Shown: one piece after another, positions 48,489 to 60,769 of the stretch
Layout of the letters: the number at the start of each line of letters is the position of its first letter
Position numbering within the stretch: the stretch's first letter is position 1
DNA from: Tulasnella sp. 424
Lineage: Eukaryota; Basidiomycota; Agaricomycetes; Cantharellales; Tulasnellaceae
Direction: 5' to 3'
DNA: 64,000 bases
NCBI GenBank assembly: GCA_019633425.1
Contig: WSUB01000105.1
Coordinates: forward strand, 1 to 64,000
Position numbers and translations under genes: made by a program
Notes under the pieces: generated by a model
Seen by the model: the letters and a program-made list of their open reading frames with translations, nothing else
What the model was told of the DNA's origin: nothing
Database searches by the model: none

Positions 48489-50696
48489 ATGCCGCCCGTT
48501 GTTCCTGCAGCACCCCGTTCGACTCCAGAATCGCCAGCCGATAATGTCACCGTCTCCTGCCCGCTCGTCAACCTTCTTCCCAAACTCATCACTCAGATCC
48601 TGCTCCAACTCAAGATCAACGATATACTTCGTGTCAGGCAGGTTCGCAATGTCTCTAGCGGGAGGCAGGGTTCTTCCGCTCACCTCTCCTCCTCCAGACA
48701 TGCAGGCACCTCTTCAAACAGACGAAATCCCAAAAGCTATGGGCTAGCATTGCACAACAGCTCCTCCACTCTCCTGAAATCATCTGGCCCTCGTGGGGGC
48801 TCCCTTTGGACGCGATTCCTGCTGAAACCATCGAGGATCTAGTGTTCCGGACTGGCCGCCTGACGGAGATGCAACGCACCTTGTGGATCGACGACTCAAA
48901 CAAAGAGATCCGAACCTCGTTCGAAGGTCTAATCGTTCGTCCCTACGACTCTCCTATGGGGTTGCACTTGATACGTGGGCGGTGGTTGCTCGTGCAGTTG
49001 AACGACTTCACCCTGGAGTTGTGGGACCTGGACAACACCACCTACGCACATCCCGCCGCTACGTGCTCGCAGTTGGGGGGCTTCGTAGACGGAATCGTAC
49101 ACGCGGAATCGGGGGGTAACATCGAAATTGTAATCTCGACAACGTGAGTCGTTTCCTGAGGTCTTGGACATTTGGGCGGAGGTTACTAAAGGTAACCCTG
49201 TCGTTTTCTAGTTCGTTTCAAACGTACAAGTTTGCACCGGTTCTGCCATTCAAGCACGACCCGCGGCCATCCAGCCCAAATCTTACAGTAGTAAATTCCA
49301 CCGAGGGTTATTCCTCGCTGAAGGCCAGGGCTGGACAGCTTCTCGCCTTCGGTGCGTCTTCAGGGAACAATCTGCGGACTTGCATTGTGGACGAATCTAC
49401 TGGCAATGAGGTGGAGCTCACTATCGGTCCCGATGTCAAGGAGGTTCCGGTTCGTACTTCCTCCTCTATTTGATGCTTATTTTTCGCTAAGGGCGTTGGC
49501 GTGTAGACTCAAAAGACTCTCGACATCCTGATTCAAGGGGATGTCATCTTCGTCGCCAGACACCGTAACCTCCAACTATACGCTACTTCCGACGTAGAAC
49601 AAGCTTTGGCTCATCACAACCCCACCTCCAGTTCGATCCGCCCGTTCCAGTCACTCACTTACCCAGGCACTCCCCTCCTGCATAATCCAAAATTCCACCC
49701 CAATATTCCTTCCTATATAAAGGCACCTCGTGGATCGATTGCGATAACCCACTTCGTCGATCAGTACTGGCACGCCTTTATCGTGCAGCCCCAAGGTCCT
49801 CAGGCGGACTCGTTGCATCGGAATTACGAAGTTTTAAACCTCTACGCGCTTAGCCGCTGCATCGATCCGATATACGGGACCAGTGTGGGGGACAATGGTT
49901 ACCGTTCAGCCATTCTAACTCCACAAAGCCTTTCCATCCACCTGGCCAAGCTTTGGGAGAATGAGCGTGATGATATCCACATGCCAGTCCTCTGGCAAAT
50001 TCCAGATGCCGAAGTCGATTTACCGCGCCCGGGATGTATTGCCTTCGACGAGGCTACGGGGATATGTGTGGCTGGAATGGGTTCAGGACGTCTTTGGATC
50101 GGAGATGCCGTTACACGTCGCGAGCCGAAATTGTCGAATATTCCAGATATCCAGAAACCCATGGTATGATCAAAAACCTTAGAAAATGAGCAGATACTAA
50201 TGTGACTTAATAGCCCCATCCAGATCCCAGGTGGCCCGAACTCCCATCTTTTTACTTCTGGGACAAGGTCTACAATGGCCCTCTTTCCGACTCTGACCCC
50301 CAAGAAGAGATTGTCCCTAGCTGGTCTACCGCAGTCGATCACTACATCCCTTGGCGCAACCGACCGGAGACGTATGGTGGGATTCAGTGGTTCGTTGAGA
50401 ATGTTATGGGTTTGTCCGGACCTGCTAGGACGCTTCTCTTTTCAACAGAATTACTCTCCCAAAAAGATATCGACGGTTCGGCGGAGTTTATCGACGTCGA
50501 TGGGACGATGTTCCTCGTTAAAAACTTCCGGGAGCTGTGTGAAGTCAAAAGACTCGTCGACGGAACAACACTCGCCGACGTTATTGCGTGTTTGAAAAGG
50601 GGGGGCTTTAATGAGCTTATCGCGTGTAACGAGCAATCGGTGTCTGACTATACGGCGCTCGCACAGCATTTAATTTGGTACAATCCTTTGGTGTAA
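48489..50696 (+). CDS. F-box protein FB3
   Basis: Five exons, about 645 residues. ATG 48489 gives MPPVVPAAPRSTPESPADN. F-box: LLPKLITQILLQLKINDILR, then VRQ. A short intron leads to TCRHLFKQTKSQKLWASIAQ, the conserved second half. Exon 2 also has PAETIEDLVFRTGRL and GRWLLVQLNDFTLELWDLDN. Exon 3: FAPVLPFKHDPRPS and LLAFGASSGNNLRTCIVDES. Exon 4: DVIFVARHRNLQLYATSDVE, then PLLHNPKF and DLPRPGCIAFDEATGICVAG. Exon 5: YGGIQWFVENVMGLSGPART. All frames are open. The order of blocks matches FB1 and FB2, making the two clusters distant relatives. Likely an SCF adaptor; substrate unknown. Confidence 0.86.
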
Positions 50697-51039
50697 AGCA
50701 AGTCGAATAAATAGAGTGTCTACTCTCGTACCAGTTTGTCGGGTGGACCGGTATGATATCGTCTAGTTGCGCCAAATGCAACCTTCGGTGAGAAATCATC
50801 GCTTCTAATTTTGGCTCGTGCGTGCTAAAACGGGTGGCGAGCGAGGCTCGGCGATGACAATACCGAGAAGGCTGATGAAATGATACCCTTGAAGATTACA
50901 GGCCGCAGGATAAGTACTGCATAGTTGTCACAAGTATAGAATTGGATACTAGGAAAATAGGGAGAACAGGCTGTAGTACGGCGAAATTGGGGGAGACAAA
51001 GGAATGTTACTTGGTGGCGCAACACTAGCCAAACCTCTA
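50697..51039. other. Interval between convergent FB3 and FB4
   Basis: 343 bases between two facing stop codons. I see no gene and no clear hairpin terminator; it should contain both polyadenylation regions. Confidence 0.5.
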
Positions 51040-53279
51040 TTACGTTTCCCGGGAACGTTTGAACAACCTGTACCAGGTTTGGTGTTGTTCAATCGGCATG
51101 TAGTCTGATATCCATTCCTCGCCCGTGATACCGGTCGGGCGCCGCTGTTGTAGATTGGTAATCACATCATCGATTGTAGTTCCGTCAACAAGACTGTTGA
51201 CCTCCCACAACTCGTCATTGGTGAGAACTCGGAAGAGCTTGCCCCCAATGTCCACGTATTCGTGCAGATCCAATACGTAATCCCCCGACTTGAAGAGCGC
51301 ACTTGTTGAGAACAACAGGCTTCTTGCCGGTCCGGGGAGGCCCATAATATTCTCAACGAACCACAGCATGCCTCCGTATGCTTTAGGATCATTGCGCCAG
51401 GGCCAGTAATAATCAACTGCTGTTGACCAACCTGGAGCAACCTCGCCGATTGGGTCTGACTCGGATAGCGGTCCTGAATAGAACTTGAACTTGTCCCAAT
51501 AATACGAAGGAGGGAGCTCGGGCCATCGAGGATCGGGGAGAGCCTATCAGCCGAGCATAAGTAAGGGACTATGAAGAGAATAATTTCGATCTCAGGACGT
51601 ACCGTCTTATTGGGTAGCGGAGTAACGTCGACTCTTTTCGGCTTTTCTCGAGGAACGGCGTCTCCAATCCAGATACGTCCAGAACCCATGCCTGCTACGC
51701 AAATGCCTACCGCCTCATCGATAGCCAGGCAACCCGGTCGAGGCAAGTCGACTTCGAAGTCAGGAATTTCCCAAGAAACTAGGGTGTGACCTGTATCTAT
51801 GGCCTCAGAGGGAGAGTGCGCTCCATTATTCGGCACCTCTCGCGTATCCCAAGGCCGCCCATAGTGCATGGTAAGACGGCCGTAGCCCAGCATGGCTATG
51901 CGGTAACCGTTCTCTCCAGTACGGATTCCGTATATGGGGTCTATTCCGGACCCAATGGCGAAGACGTTGTCTATTTTGTAGGACCGCTCGGTTGGGTCAA
52001 GTGAGACCGCTTGCGGAGTTACAACGATTGCTTGCCACTGGTCGTCAACGAAGTGGGAAAACGCCACTGATCCCTCCGGAGCATCGAAGTAGGCGGGGAT
52101 TGTCGAGTGAAATTGGGGGCTGTGCAGAAGTGGGGTGATTGGATAGCTGAAAGACCAGAAGGGGAGGACCGAACGAACTGTCCCGTCTACCCTTCTAAGT
52201 GCTTCCTCGATGCCGCTCAACGTGTAGAGCTCTAAGTTCAGACGCCTGACAACGAAAACAACGTCGTATTGGATCTTGATATCTAGAGTCCTTTGAATCT
52301 ATGGGTCGGTCGACTTAGTAAAGCTACTCGCAGCTTCGGGCAACTCGGAAGCAATATATGCATACCTCGCTCAGTTGACCGCCGAGGGAAAGCTCTACGT
52401 CGTCTCGGGTAGATTCGTCCACAACGCATGCCCGAAAACCATCTCCAACACATGCTGCAAAGGCTAAGAGGGATCCCCGCCTGGTCTTGACTAACGAATA
52501 CCCGCCGAAAGAATCAAGGGGGGTAAGAGACGGCTTGACGGTTCGCATCTCCTTCCTAAGTGGAAGGTCTAGAGTAAGCACGTATGTTTGAAATGACCTA
52601 AGAGAGTAATATTTAGCAACTTAGTTTGTCTGGAGAGGAATAAAATGGAAATATATGCACGTACGATGTAGAAAGCGTGATTTTGACACCATCAATCCCG
52701 TCGACGTGCGTAATGCCGTCTATCGGTCCTTCAAGACTTGCATAAGTGGCTGAAGGGTGGGTGTACTCTGGAGCATCCAGATCCCACAACTCTAAGGTGA
52801 AGTCTGAGGACTCTACGAGCAGCCATCGCCCGCGGATTAGGTAAAGCGACATGGGCGAATCGAAGGGTCGTTGAATACCACCCTCAAACGCGTTCCGACG
52901 GTCTATTCTGGACCAATAACCATGTGCTAATGACGGGAGACGGGTTGCTCGAACGACCAAATCCTCGATCGTGCTGGAGGGCATCGCGGCAAGCGGCAGG
53001 CCCCAGGACGGCCAAACCACGTTTTTGTCTTCCATGGCTCTGTTGGCAAGTATAGTCCAGAGACCGTGGTCTTTAGTCTGGGAGAGAAGGTATGTACAAG
53101 TCTAGGGTAATCAGGATCAGCGGTTTGCAATGGTCAAGACTCGGATGATGCGGAGTTTGAACCTGTCTTATGCTGAATATGTCTTCCATTTCGACTAGGA
53201 GAAGAATTATTGCGACTAGCTCTGGTGGGATGTCGGTGAGCGTCGCGTATGAAGTCATGATCGGAGGCGTGATGGGCAT
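51040..53279 (-). CDS. F-box protein FB4 (inverted copy)
   Basis: The only F-box gene here on the minus strand. The first in-frame ATG is 53279 (MPITPPIMTSYATLTD); the frame is open further upstream but without an ATG. F-box: TDIPPELVAIILLLVEMEDI, then FSIRQ and the TCTYLLSQTKDHGLWTILAN continuation after an intron. Later blocks match FB3: GRWLLVESSDFTLELWDLDA, PLLHSPQFHSTIPAYF, DLPRPGCLAIDEAVGICVAG, MGSGRIWIGDA and YGGMLWFVENIMGLPGPARS, ending RSRET. A region around 51790-51850 (TREVPNNGAHSPSEAIDTGH) is longer than in the other copies. Intact, and clearly more diverged from FB3 than FB5-FB7 are from one another. Confidence 0.85.
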
Positions 53280-53654
53280 TGGGGATGGCGGACGGGTGGG
53301 GGTTGGTTGGAATGCAGACTCGAATTGCACGTGACATCACCGCATTTAGGCGAGAGCGCCAGCGACAACACTCAGGGGTACCGCCCATGGGCTCTGTGCA
53401 GTGATGCCAATATTACCACTATCACTCGACTGTAGGGATGCGACTAGGTCCTCCTTAATAGACTCATCGAATTCCCTTCTGGCACAATTTCTGAACGCTC
53501 TCGCAGCCCGGGCCGTCATATCTTATATAATTATCAGCAAGATGGTTTCAACCATTGCTTAAATCCGTGGAGTCAGCACACGCGATTCGCAAGTCCGCCC
53601 TCCTTTTGATATCAAAACATACAGGTATATAAACAGTCTCAAAGCTGTACTCGA
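53280..53654. other. FB4 upstream interval
   Basis: 375 bases without a gene. The shared 19-bp element found upstream of FB3 and FB5-FB7 is absent. A TATA-like phrase (tcttatataatt, about 53520) is present. Confidence 0.45.
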
Positions 53655-54760
53655 CTACCGCGAAGGTGGCATCGTGAACGGATCAACATTCGACTCCCGC
53701 CTACCATACGGCGCAGCTCCAGCCAAGAGCCCCTGCTGGTCCCCAGCATCGAACATAATTTGCGTCGAACCTGGCGTCCCCACACTGCTCGCCAACGACC
53801 CAAACATCGACTCCCTCGATGATCCGACTCCTCCCCGTTCACCTACGAAACCCAAAGTACCCTCTTCTTCACCTTCTGCAACATCCTACCACGTCCTCCG
53901 ACTGAACCCAAAGGTCAAGCCTTTCAACGAACGTGCCATAGCAGCATCGTCGTCTCCGGCTTTCAACAATCTGGGGAATCCAGATTCGCTCGTCATGCTC
54001 AACGTAGCCGCCATAGTCGAAGGATCGCACGAGAGATGGACGTCCCTTCGGGCTCTCAAGTGCATAAGGTGAACCCAGACCACGAGTAGACCGATGAGGA
54101 CTAAAGCGGCAGCGTAGGAGTTGCGGCAATCGGAGACACCCAGAGGCGAAGCTCACAATTTCGTAATGACGAGCTGATAGTCAAGAGGTTATCGAAGAAG
54201 TAAGATTGTTGCGCCGCGAATGAAAGTAATTCCGTCTGACAAGTCGCGCGTTCCGTTAGCTAGCTTGCCTTGGTGAAGAGAGTGATGATTCGCAACTTCC
54301 GTAGGTCTTGTTTATGAGGTCGGTTAACTCGGCACCGTTGTTTGGGGCGATGATTCCAGCTAAACCGCCAGGATAGCTTCGAGTAGCACGGTAGATTGCG
54401 TCTGGAAGGGCGGTTTGAATGGAGCGTTGACAAACCGGTCACTCGTCTGGCTGAAGTAGACTCTGAAAATGGTCCAGGAGATGTTGGCGTCTTCTTAGCC
54501 TGACTGCCTCTTAATAAAATAAGGACTCACCCATTCAAAACCTAACCATTCTAGTCAAGATACCAGATGCGAGTGTCGACAGGACCCCGGTGCGCGAGCT
54601 CAGCAGAAGCCCCAAGTGAACCTAACCAACTCGGTTGGTTTTGAGTGTCTGCCAGAAGCCAAATTTTGAACCCTTGGAGGCTAAACTCGTAGTAAACTAT
54701 GAAGCAGGAAGGTTTTGCCGTGTTCAAATACCTAATCGCCTTGCATTGAGAATTGTTGAG
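53655..54760 (-). pseudogene. Decayed membrane protein fragment with in-frame stops only
   Basis: Read on the minus strand, one frame runs from about 54475 to the natural stop at 53655 without an indel but with six internal stops (first at 54360-54362, last near 53896). Recognisable segments are VYFSQTSDRFVNAPFKPPFQ, TVLLEAILAV, ANGTRDLSDGITFIRGATIL, PLDYQLVITKL, a transmembrane helix (SYAAALVLIGLLVVWVHLM) followed by RARRD, then SMTSESGFPRLLKAGDDDAA and MARSLKGLTFGFSRRTW. The tail is Gly/Ser-rich and ends VDPFTMPPSR. An upstream exon (to about 54760, HRGPVDTRIWYLD then two more stops) joins through a GT..AG intron at about 54470-54535. It looks like the C-terminal part of an integral membrane protein with a large extracytoplasmic loop; family not identified. 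Confidence 0.7.
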
Positions 54761-54803
54761 AAGGAGGAAATGGGAGGACTGGCGTTTTCCAGTTCGGGTT
54801 GAC

Positions 54804-54822
54804 CAGGGTCGAACCATGGGAA
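54804..54822 (+). promoter_or_regulatory. Shared 19-bp element upstream of FB5
   Basis: CAGGGTCGAACCATGGGAA, one mismatch from the FB3, FB6 and FB7 copies, 129 bases before the ATG. The DNA just left of it is pseudogene rather than F-box flank, so the conserved unit begins close to this element. Confidence 0.4.
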
Positions 54823-54932
54823 TCTAGGCAAGCCAGCGACCAACAGCTCCATTTGCGATGATCCAGCCTCGTCCTAACGTTTCTTACTCACCACATCATT
54901 CAATCAGCTTGACCATACAATAACCTTTCATC

Positions 54933-57174
54933 ATGGCTTCCTCTGTTCGGACTACGACGTTATTCCGATGTGGGCCGTCACCAGCCACCGGCGCCACCTT
55001 CTCCTTCGTCAACCTCCCTCCCCAAGTCCTCATCCAAATTCTGGGTCTACTCAAGATCAGTGATATACTCTGTATCAGGCAGGTTTGTCGTACTCTTTTA
55101 CGGAGAGAGATTCTACCTCTCACCTCTCCTCCTCCAGACATGCAAGCACCTCTTCAAACAGACGAAATCCCAAGGGCTATGGGCTAGGATTGCACAACAG
55201 CTTCACCAGTCTCATGAAATCATCTGGCCCTCGTGGGGACTCCCTCTGCACGCGATCCCTGCTGAGACCATCGAAGATCTTGTGTTTCGGACCAAGCGCC
55301 TCGCGGCGACCCAGCGCAACGTCTCGACCGACGACGACTCGGGCGGCAAAGACATTCGAACCTCGTTCGAAGGTGTTATTATTCGCCCACGGGACTCCCC
55401 TGTGTGGTTGCATTTGGTACGTGGGCGGTGGCTGCTCGTGCAATTGAGCGATTTCGCCCTGGAGCTGTGGGATCTGGACGACACGAACTACGCAAGTCCC
55501 GCCGCTACGTGCTCGCGGTTGAAGGGCTTCGTAGACGGAATCATGCACGTGGATTTAGGGGGGAACGTCGAAATTACAATCTCAACCACGTCAGTCATCT
55601 CATGCTTACGGATCGCGTCCCGGATCGCTTATAGCATTTGTCGCCGTTTTAAGATCGTTCACAACATACAAATTTGCACCAGAGTTGCCTTTCAAACGTG
55701 ACCCGCGGCCACCTAGACCGACTCTTACGATCGTGAATTCCTTCGAGGGGTATTCCATGCTGAAGGCCAAAGCCGGACGCCTTCTCGCCTTTGCAGAGTG
55801 TTCTGGAAACCGTCTACGAGCCTGCATTGTGGAAGAATCCACGCTTAACGATGTAGAGCTTACCATAAGTCCTGATGTCATGATGGTATGTGGTCCCTGC
55901 TCGAACCGGCAGTTTTGCGGCTAAGGGGGACAATTATCGCAGCCTCAAAAAACCCTCGAAATCTGCTTTCATGGGGACGTCATCTTCGTAGCCAGGAATC
56001 GCAACTTGGAGTTATACTCCACTTTCGACGTGGAGGAAGCCTTGTATCATCACAGCCTTGCCGCTCGATCCGTCAGCCCATTCCAGTCACTCGCTTATCC
56101 AGGCCTGACTCCTCTTCTGCACAATCCCAAATTTTACATCAATCCTCCTTCGTATCTTCAGGCTCCCGGTGGGTCAGTCGTGCTAATGCGCTTCATCGAC
56201 AACTTCTGGCGACCCTTAATTCTGCAACCACAGCAGCAGCCGGCAAACGACCCTCGGCGGAATTACGAAGTGATGACATCCCCGGCCCTTGCCTCCTCCC
56301 TGGACTCAATATATGGAGTTAGCTACGGAGAGAAAGGGTACCGCTCGGCGATTCTGGGAGGTGACCGCCTTGCCATTCACTATGCGAAGACGGAGGAGGA
56401 TCTTTTCTATGAGGGGGCGCATACGTTAGTCTCCTGGATGTTCCCAGACATCGAATTCGACTTGCCGAGACCAGGATGTGTCGCCTTCGACGAGGCTGCG
56501 GGGATTTGTGCGGCTGGAGTGGGCTCGGGACGTATTTGGATTGGAGACGCTGTTCCGCGTTGGGGGATGAAGAAGGTTGATGCTCCATCTATACCTCACC
56601 AAATGGTACGCCCGAAGAGACCCGCCTAATTTCATCACATTCGAAATATTCTGATACAACCTAATAGCCCCATCCGGATCCTCGATGGCCTCAACTACCC
56701 TCCTTTTACTTCTGGGACCGGGGATACCACGGCCCTCATTCCGATACGGACATCGTCGGCAAGGTTGCTCCTGGTTGGTCGGCTGCAGTCGATTACTACA
56801 TCCCTTGGCGAAACCAGCCGAGAATGTATGGAGGGATTCAGTGGTTTGTCGAAAATGTCATGGGCATCCCTGGAACTGCCCGAACCGTTCTCTTTTCAAC
56901 CGACTTGCTTTCCCGGGACGACGTTTGCAGTTGGGCCGAGTTCGTCGACGTCAATGGAAGGCTGTTCCTCGTCACCGAAAACTCTCGCGACTATTATTTT
57001 GAGGTCAACAGGGTTGTTGATGGTTTCACGCTGGCAGACGTGATCGAGTGGCTGAATCAGAGGCGCTCCGGAATCATCCTAGTACGCGAAGAGGATTGGG
57101 TGTCAGACTGCATGGCGCTTGACCAGCATCGGCAGTGGTACATAGCGTCGGATTTGGGAAAGCAAAATAAGTAA
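54933..57174 (+). CDS. F-box protein FB5
   Basis: Five exons, about 650 residues; intact. ATG 54933 starts MASSVRTTTLFRCG. F-box: FVNLPPQVLIQILGLLKISD, then ILCIRQ spliced to TCKHLFKQTKSQGLWARIAQ. Exon 2 includes PAETIEDLVFRTKRLAATQR, GRWLLVQLSDFALELWDLDD; exon 3 LLAFAECSGNRLRACIVEES; exon 4 DVIFVARNRNLELYSTFDVE, NPKFYINPPSYLQAPGGS and DLPRPGCVAFDEAAGICAAG; exon 5 YGGIQWFVENVMGIPGTART and ends ASDLGKQNK. It is the functional reference for FB6 and FB7, which are near-duplicates. Expected role: Skp1-binding substrate adaptor. Confidence 0.86.
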
Positions 57175-57800
57175 CCTGCTGCTTTTCTCTGCCACTTCCT
57201 CCGATTGTATTAATGCGGCTACCTGATTTCCTTGTTTTGTCGAATGCAATTTCTTGTGATGAAAACCGTACACCCCGAGTTTGCCTCACATGGTCTCCGA
57301 CCGGCAGACTGAGCACCTGAGACTCAGCAAGTATATATCGATGCCACGGAGACATAGTAAATAAGTATTCGTGCTAGCTCGAAGCACGGTAACTGACTCC
57401 AACACGTTTACAACTACTACTGTATATAAACGAGTGGCTACATGAGATCCCTTGGGGGTGAACATACTTTCCACTGTCCAAGAGCAGCAAAGCGGTTTAC
57501 ACTAATCGATTGAACGGAGTAGCTGTTGAGTAGTAAGTAATTCAAGTGCGGTTCTCAATGGCGTTATCGGATGTATGTATCGAGCACTGTGAAAGTTTCA
57601 CCACGGAAAATATTCATCACCCGAGGTGAGCATTTTGACAAGTTAGAAAAAGGAAACGGGAGGGCCGACCTGGGTTGGACAGGGTCGAACCTTGGGAAAA
57701 AGAGCGCAGTCTCTACTTTGCGACAAGTTCCACCCACCTCATCCTCCAACAAGTCGAACTCTTATTTCAAAAATACTCATTTGTACAATCGGCACGCATA
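57175..57800. other. FB5-FB6 interval
   Basis: 626 bases without a gene. The first part (to about 57360) matches 60084-60280 downstream of FB6, so the duplicated unit includes the 3' flank. The second part carries the FB6 promoter and the shared element at 57680-57698. Confidence 0.5.
57680..57698 (+). promoter_or_regulatory. Shared 19-bp element upstream of FB6
   Basis: Exact copy of the FB3 element, 121 bases before the ATG. Confidence 0.4.
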
Positions 57801-60083
57801 ATGTCATCTTTTGCTCCAGCAGCACCCCACTCGACTGGAGAATCTCCCCGACCAACCACTGAGTTATTCCGATGTGGGCCGTCGGCCCTCGGCGCCACCT
57901 TGTCCTTTGTCAACCTCCCTCCCCAAGTCATTATCAAAATTCTGGGTCTACTCAAGATCAGTGATATACTCTGCATCAGGCAGGTTTGTGATATTCTTTG
58001 ACGGAGGGAGATTCTACCTCTCACCTCTGTTCCGCCAGACATGCAAGCACCTCTTCCAACAGACGAAATCCCAAAACCTATGGGCTAGGATTGCACAACA
58101 GCTTCTCCACTCTCATGAAATTATCTGGCCCTCGTGGGCACTCCCTCTGCACGCGATCCCTGCTGAGACCATCGAGGATCTCGTGGTTCGGACCAAGCGC
58201 CTCGCGGCGACCCAACGCAACGTCTCGACCGACGACGACTCGGGGGGCAAAGACATTCGAACCTCGTTCGAAGGCGTCATTATCCGTCCACGCGACTCCC
58301 CTATATGGTTGCATTTGATACGTGGGCGGTGGTTGCTCGTGCAATTGAACGACTTCACCCTGGAGTTGTGGGACCTGGACGACACGAACTACGCAAATCC
58401 CGCAGCTACGTGCTCGCGATTGAAGGGGTTCGTCGACGGAATCATGCATGTGGACTCAGGGAGGAACGTCGAAATCACAATCTCATCCACGTCAGTCATC
58501 TCATTGCCACTACGGATCGCGTCCCGGATTGCTTATAGCATTTATGACCGTTTTTAGATCGTTTACAACATACAAATTTGCACCGGAACTGCCCTTTAAA
58601 TGTGATCCGCAGCCATCTAGACCGACTCTTACGGTCGTGAATTCCTTCGAGGGGCATTCCACGCTGAAGGCCAAAGCCGGACGCCTTCTCGCTTTCGCAG
58701 AGTGTTCTGGAAACCGTCTACGAGCCTGCATTATCGACGAATCCACCCTTAATGACGTAGAGCTTAGCATCGCCCCCGGTGTCGTCGTGGTACGTGGTGC
58801 CTACTTGAATCGGTGACTTTGTGGCTAAGGGCGAGACCATCGCAGCCTCAAAAAGCCCTCGATATTGGCATTTAAGGGAACGTCATCTTCGTGGCCAGGA
58901 ACCTCAACTTGGAATTATACTCTACTTTCGACGTGGAAGAAGCCTTGTCTCGTCAAAACCTCGCCACCCGTTCCGCCAACCCATTCCAGTCACTCACCTA
59001 CCCAGGCGTGTCCCCTCTTCTGCATAATCCTAAATTCTACATCAATCCTCCTTCGTATCTCCAGGCTTCCAGTGGATCAGTCGTTCTAATGCGCTTCATT
59101 GACAACTTTTGGCAAGCCTTAATTCTGCAACCACAGCAGCCGCCGGCAAACGTTAACGGGCCTCGCTGGAATTACAAAGTGATGAAATCCCGCGCCCTTG
59201 CCACCTCCCTGGGATCGATCCATGGAGTTAGCTTTGGAGAGAATGGGTACCGCTCGGCGATTTTGGGATGTGACCGTGTCGCCGTTCACTATGCGAAGAC
59301 AGGGGATAGGCTTTGCTATGAGGGGGCGCACACGTTAGTATCCTGGATGTTCCCAGACATTGAATTCGACTTGCCGAGACCAAGATGCGTCGCCTTCGAC
59401 GAGGCGGCTGGAGTTTGTGTGACTGGAATGGGCTCGGGACGTATTTGGATTGGAGACGCTGTTCCACGTTGGGAGATGAAGAAGGTTGATGTTCCATCTA
59501 TCCCTAACCAAATGGTACGCCCGAAGCGATACACCTAATTTTATCCAATTCAAAGTGAGCTGATATATCGCAATAGCCCCATCCGGATCCTCGATGGCCT
59601 CAACTACCCTCCTTTTACTTTTGGGACCGGGGATACCGCGGTCCTCATTCCGATACGGACCTTGTCGGCGAGGTTGCTCCTGGTTGGTCGACTGCAGTCG
59701 ATTACTACATCCCTTGGCGAAACGAGCCGAGAATGTACGGAGGGATTCAGTGGTTCGTCGAAAACGTCATGGGAATCCCTGGACCTGCGCGAACTGTTCT
59801 CTTTTCAACGAAGTTACTCGCCCGGGACGACATTGGCCGATGGGCCGAGTTCGTCGATGTCAATGGAAGGATGTTCCTCGTCAGCGGAGACCCTTGCGAG
59901 CACTATTTTGAGGTGAACAGGGTCGTTGATGGTCTAACGCTGGCAGACGTGATAGAGCGTCTGAATCAGAAGCGCTCCGGAACTATCGTGGTACGCGAAG
60001 AGGATTGGGCATCGGATTGCATGGCACTTGACCAGCATCGGCATTGGTACAAAGCGTCGGATTTGAGCAAGCAAAATAAGTAA
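57801..60083 (+). pseudogene. F-box gene FB6 with one premature stop
   Basis: Near-duplicate of FB5, ATG 57801 (MSSFAPAAPHSTGESPRPTT), F-box FVNLPPQVIIKILGLLKISD. Splice signals match FB5. In exon 4, where FB7 has a CAA codon (GDVIFVAR context) and FB5 has CAT, this copy has TAA at 58873-58875. Translation would stop after roughly 290 residues, losing DLPRPRCVAFDEAAGVCVTG and the whole last exon (YGGIQWFVENVMGIPGPART). Everything after the stop is still open (58876-59538 and the last exon to 60083), so the damage is recent or the stop is bypassed. The new AG created at the site would shift the frame, so it is not an obvious rescue. Could also be an assembly or allelic difference. Confidence 0.75.
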
Positions 60084-60769
60084 CATGCTGCTTTTCTCTG
60101 CCACTCCCTCCGATTGTATTAATACGGCTACCTGATTCCTCGTTTTGTCGAATGCAATTTCTTGTGATAAAAACCGTACACCCCGAGTTTACCTCACATC
60201 GTCTCCGACAGACAGACAAATCCTGAGCACTTGAGACTCGGCAAGTATATATCGATGCCACGGAGACATAGTAAAGAAGTATTCAGGCTGGCTCGAAGCA
60301 CGGAAGCTAAAACAAGGCGGGACAAGGCTAATTACGCTGTTAAACAGAAGCGCGAATCGAGGGAGTGACTAATTGTGCTACGCTCTAGCCAGATATGTAG
60401 GTAGTCCGTCTGAAATTAAATTTTGGTCTAGACGTCTTGGTGTTCGATCGTCGGCTGTTCTCGGTGCTTCGCCTCTCCGGTCCGACATAGAAGTGGCTAC
60501 ATGAGATCGCTTGGGGATGAACATACTTTAGCTTTCCAAGAGCAGCAAAGTAGTTCGAGCTAATCAATTGAACGGAGTGGCTGCCAGTGTTGAGTAAGTA
60601 ATGAAAGCGCGTGTTCTCGATGGCGTGATCGGATAACTTAGAAAAAGGAAACGGGAGTTGCAAGGACAGGGTCGAACCTTGGGAAAAAGAGCGCAACCTC
60701 GACTCGCGACCAGTTCCACCCACCGCACCCTCTAACAAGTCGAATTCGTTTATCAAAATCGCTTACAGA
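60084..60769. other. FB6-FB7 interval
   Basis: 686 bases without a gene; the left part repeats the FB5 3' flank. The phrase gttcgatcgtcggct near 60441 recurs near 63356 before FB8. Confidence 0.5.
60667..60685 (+). promoter_or_regulatory. Shared 19-bp element upstream of FB7
   Basis: Exact copy of the FB3 element, 103 bases before the ATG. Confidence 0.4.

Noticed and set aside
54260..54442. Minus ORF of 60 residues, and an alternative frame here reading like a secreted protein
   Set aside because: The frame continuous with the membrane pseudogene on both sides explains the region better. The alternative would need frame changes at each end.
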